From NCBI GenBank assembly GCA_030146365.1, contig JASLBU010000268.1:1-6912 (forward strand): DNA of 6,912 nucleotides. The letters run 5' to 3'. The translations under genes and the position numbers were made by a program. The notes beneath the pieces were generated by a model that saw only the letters and a program-made list of their open reading frames with translations, was not told the origin of the DNA and made no database searches. Below, piece by piece: positions 5,510 through 6,912 of this stretch; positions within the stretch are counted from its first letter, which is position 1, and every line of letters starts with the position of its first letter. This DNA is from Candidatus Limnocylindria bacterium (lineage in GTDB: Bacteria > Chloroflexota > Limnocylindria > QHBO01).

Positions 5510-6676
5510 TCAGCCTCTCTTCTCCACGCCGGCTCGCTGGAGGAGCTGACGGGCGACGATGAGGCGTTGAATCTGCTGGGTGCCCTCGTAGAGCTGGGTG
5601 ATCTTCGCGTCGCGCATCATGCGCTCCACGGGGTACTCGGTGATATAGCCGTATCCGCCCAGCACCTGGACGGCGTCGGTGGTGACTTTCATCGCCGTGT
5701 CGCCGGCGACGAGCTTCGCGCTGGAGGTCCAGTACGGCAGGTCCTGTGCCTCGGCGTCCACGCGGGCCGCCGCGGCGTAGGTGAGCTGACGGGCGGCTTC
5801 CGTCTGGCTTGCCATGTCCGCCAGCATCCACTGGATGCCCTGGAAGTCCACGACCCGCTCGCCGAACTGCGTCCGGTCGGTGGCGTAGGCGACGGCCACA
5901 TCCAGCGCGCCCTGCGCGATGCCGACGGCCTGCGCCGCAATGCCCAGCCTGGACCGGTCGAGGGTGGCCATCGCGATCTTGAACCCCTCTCCCTCCTCGC
6001 CCAGCCGATTCGCCGATGGCACTCGCACATCGTCGAAGGTGAGCTCGGCGGTCGGTGAACCGCGGATCCCCATCTTGTGCTCCACGCGCGGGGCGGCGAA
6101 TCCGGGCGTGTCTGTCTCGACGATGAACGCGCTCATCCCGCGGCGTCCGCCCGACTCCGGGTCCGTCAGCGCGAACACGGTGAGAAGGTTCGCGACGCTG
6201 CCATGCGTGATGAAGCGCTTCGAGCCGTTGAGCACGTAGTCGTCACCGTCGCGCATGGCGCGCATGCGGTTGGACGCGACGTCGCTGCCCGCGGCGGCCT
6301 CCGTCAGCGCGAAGGCGATGAGCCACTCCCCGGAGGCAAGGCGCGGTAGGTATCGGTCCTTCTGCTCCGGCGATCCCGACAGAAGAATCGGAAGCGCACC
6401 GAGCTTCTGCACGATCGGGAGCAGGCTGGTGGTGGCGTCCGCCCGAGCGATCTCCTCCACCACGATGCTCTGCGAGACGGTGTCGAGCGCGGTCCCGCCG
6501 TGGCGCTCCTCGAAGCAGGTCCCGAGCAGGTCCTGCTCCGCCAGCAGCTGCTTGAGGTCCCAGGGGAACTCGGCCTGCTCGTCGATCGCGGAGGCGCGTG
6601 GCGCAATGCGCTCGCTCGCGAGCTCGCGGACGACCGCGCGCAGCTCCTCGTGGTCGGGGGTCGGCAGGTAGGTCAC
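5510..6676 (-). CDS. Acyl-CoA dehydrogenase
   Basis: This encodes 388 residues, typical of a short/medium/branched-chain acyl-CoA dehydrogenase. It is an FAD enzyme that introduces the alpha-beta double bond into an acyl-CoA and passes electrons to ETF, encoded just downstream. The GTG at 6676 has an excellent GAGGAG 5 bases upstream. The first family signature is ALTEAAAGSDVAS at 123-135. The second is QVLGGYGYITEYPVERMMRD at 337-356. The catalytic glutamate is E364 in LYEGTQQIQ, the position used by most bacterial members. DRTQFG at 267-272 contributes the FAD/subunit contact. The C terminus ends in RLIVARQLL, as usual. The order dehydrogenase, etfB, etfA, with 29 bases between the first two, supports a single electron-transfer operon. 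The acyl chain specificity (short straight, branched or glutaryl-like) cannot be decided by eye. Confidence 0.97.
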   Translation of the reverse strand: MTYLPTPDHEELRAVVRELASERIAPRASAIDEQAEFPWDLKQLLAEQDLLGTCFEERHGGTALDTVSQSIVVEEIARADATTSLLPIVQKLGALPILLSGSPEQKDRYLPRLASGEWLIAFALTEAAAGSDVASNRMRAMRDGDDYVLNGSKRFITHGSVANLLTVFALTDPESGGRRGMSAFIVETDTPGFAAPRVEHKMGIRGSPTAELTFDDVRVPSANRLGEEGEGFKIAMATLDRSRLGIAAQAVGIAQGALDVAVAYATDRTQFGERVVDFQGIQWMLADMASQTEAARQLTYAAAARVDAEAQDLPYWTSSAKLVAGDTAMKVTTDAVQVLGGYGYITEYPVERMMRDAKITQLYEGTQQIQRLIVARQLLQRAGVEKRG

Positions 6677-6711
6677 TCGGGCTCCTCGGGCACGGAGTGC
6701 GGGTGCGGCCG

Positions 6712-6725
6712 CTCGGGGCCCCGAG
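6712..6725. promoter_or_regulatory. Perfect 14-bp palindrome upstream of the acyl-CoA dehydrogenase gene
   Basis: CTCGGGG is followed directly by its complement CCCCGAG, in the gap between the stop of the right-edge gene and the dehydrogenase GTG. It starts 2 bases after that stop on the minus strand and lies about 36 bases before the GTG. It could be a dimeric regulator site or a hairpin that weakens readthrough. The absence of any loop and of a T tract argues against a standard terminator. Confidence 0.35.
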
Positions 6726-6726
6726 T

Positions 6727-6912
6727 CTACCGGATCGGACCGTCAGGGGCCGGAGGGGGGAGGTCGGTGCGCATACCTCCTCGGGCGTCGCCCAGCAGCT
6801 GGATCTCGACGCCTCCCGTGATGGCCGCCGCAAGGTTGTAGATCAGGCAGAAGAGCGCCGTGATGATCCAGCCGAGCACCGCGTACACGAGCGGCACGAG
6901 GAGGAGCCAGAT
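6727..6912 (-). CDS. Membrane protein C-terminal fragment, DUF3566-like
   Basis: The minus strand is open from the window edge to a TAG at 6729-6727, giving the last 61 residues of a protein whose start lies outside. The fragment begins with a hydrophobic span (IWLLLVPLVYAVLGW), continues ALFCLIYNLAAAITGGVEIQL, and ends in a short Pro-rich tail (DLPPPAPDGPIR). The YNLAAAITGGVEIQL segment resembles the DUF3566 transmembrane family and related small membrane proteins, where a Tyr-Asn-Leu helix is followed by GGvE(i/v). That assignment is from memory of the pattern and is moderate. The frame is credible because it ends cleanly before the dehydrogenase leader and is strongly membrane-like. Function is unknown. 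Confidence 0.7.
   Translation of the reverse strand: MWLLLVPLVYAVLGWIITALFCLIYNLAAAITGGVEIQLLGDARGGMRTDLPPPAPDGPIR

Noticed and set aside
4359..5549. 396-codon plus-strand open frame
   Set aside because: It is antisense to etfA and etfB; the translation is extremely Arg- and Pro-rich and has no recognisable motif.
5481..5831. N-terminal extension of etfB
   Set aside because: The extension overlaps the dehydrogenase gene in another frame and is low-complexity Arg/Pro/His; EtfB homologues begin at the [10 protein letters not shown] segment.
6677..6735. Sigma-70 promoter for the dehydrogenase operon
   Set aside because: TAGACT at the end of the preceding gene matches four of six -10 positions, but no -35 fits at 16-18 bases, so no promoter is called.
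1..6912. CRISPR array, tRNA, rRNA, insertion sequence or attachment site
   Set aside because: No regularly spaced repeats, transposase or integrase motifs, terminal repeats or cloverleaf sequence were seen; nearly all bases are in coding regions with normal family proteins.

Overview
The window reads as a compact, very GC-rich bacterial chromosome segment with short intergenic gaps, overlapping stop/start codons and GTG starts. The gene content is core metabolism with no mobile elements, tRNA, rRNA or CRISPR. The actinobacterial-type dCTP deaminase, the NrdR protein, the cupredoxin lipoprotein and a YnLaaaitGGvEi-type membrane protein at the right edge fit an uncultured Chloroflexota (Limnocylindria/Thermomicrobia-like) or an Actinomycetota lineage. 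This placement is inference from protein character, not a search.

Left part (1-1130): the 3' end of a plus-strand TlpA/ResA-type membrane-anchored thioredoxin meets a minus-strand cupredoxin lipoprotein. The two converge on a GC-rich 10-bp hairpin, probably a shared terminator. Both products should act outside the cytoplasmic membrane in thiol or copper redox chemistry.

Middle (1132-3180): a minus-strand run reads nrdR, then dcd, then a YtnP-like metallo-beta-lactamase-fold hydrolase. NrdR represses ribonucleotide reductase genes, and Dcd (probably the bifunctional dCTP deaminase/dUTPase) makes dUMP for thymidylate synthesis, so the first two share deoxynucleotide supply. The hydrolase start overlaps the dcd stop (GTGA). 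Upstream of nrdR lies a 94-bp gap containing an AT-rich palindrome, a possible extended -10 and a second palindrome, which together look like a regulated promoter.

Right part (3181-6676): a minus-strand cluster reads acyl-CoA dehydrogenase, etfB, etfA and an unrecognised, predominantly helical 172-residue protein. The dehydrogenase oxidises an acyl-CoA and passes electrons to the EtfAB flavoprotein. The unknown gene follows etfA by about a dozen bases and is probably cotranscribed. A nine-codon reading frame with its own ribosome-binding site lies between the dehydrogenase and etfB, and its stop overlaps the etfB GTG.

Right edge (6727-6912): the C-terminal 61 codons of a minus-strand membrane protein run off the window.

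No clearly new multi-gene system is visible. The best leads are the nrdR upstream palindromes, the unknown protein attached to the ETF genes, the etfB mini-ORF, and the coupling of dcd to a lactonase-like hydrolase.
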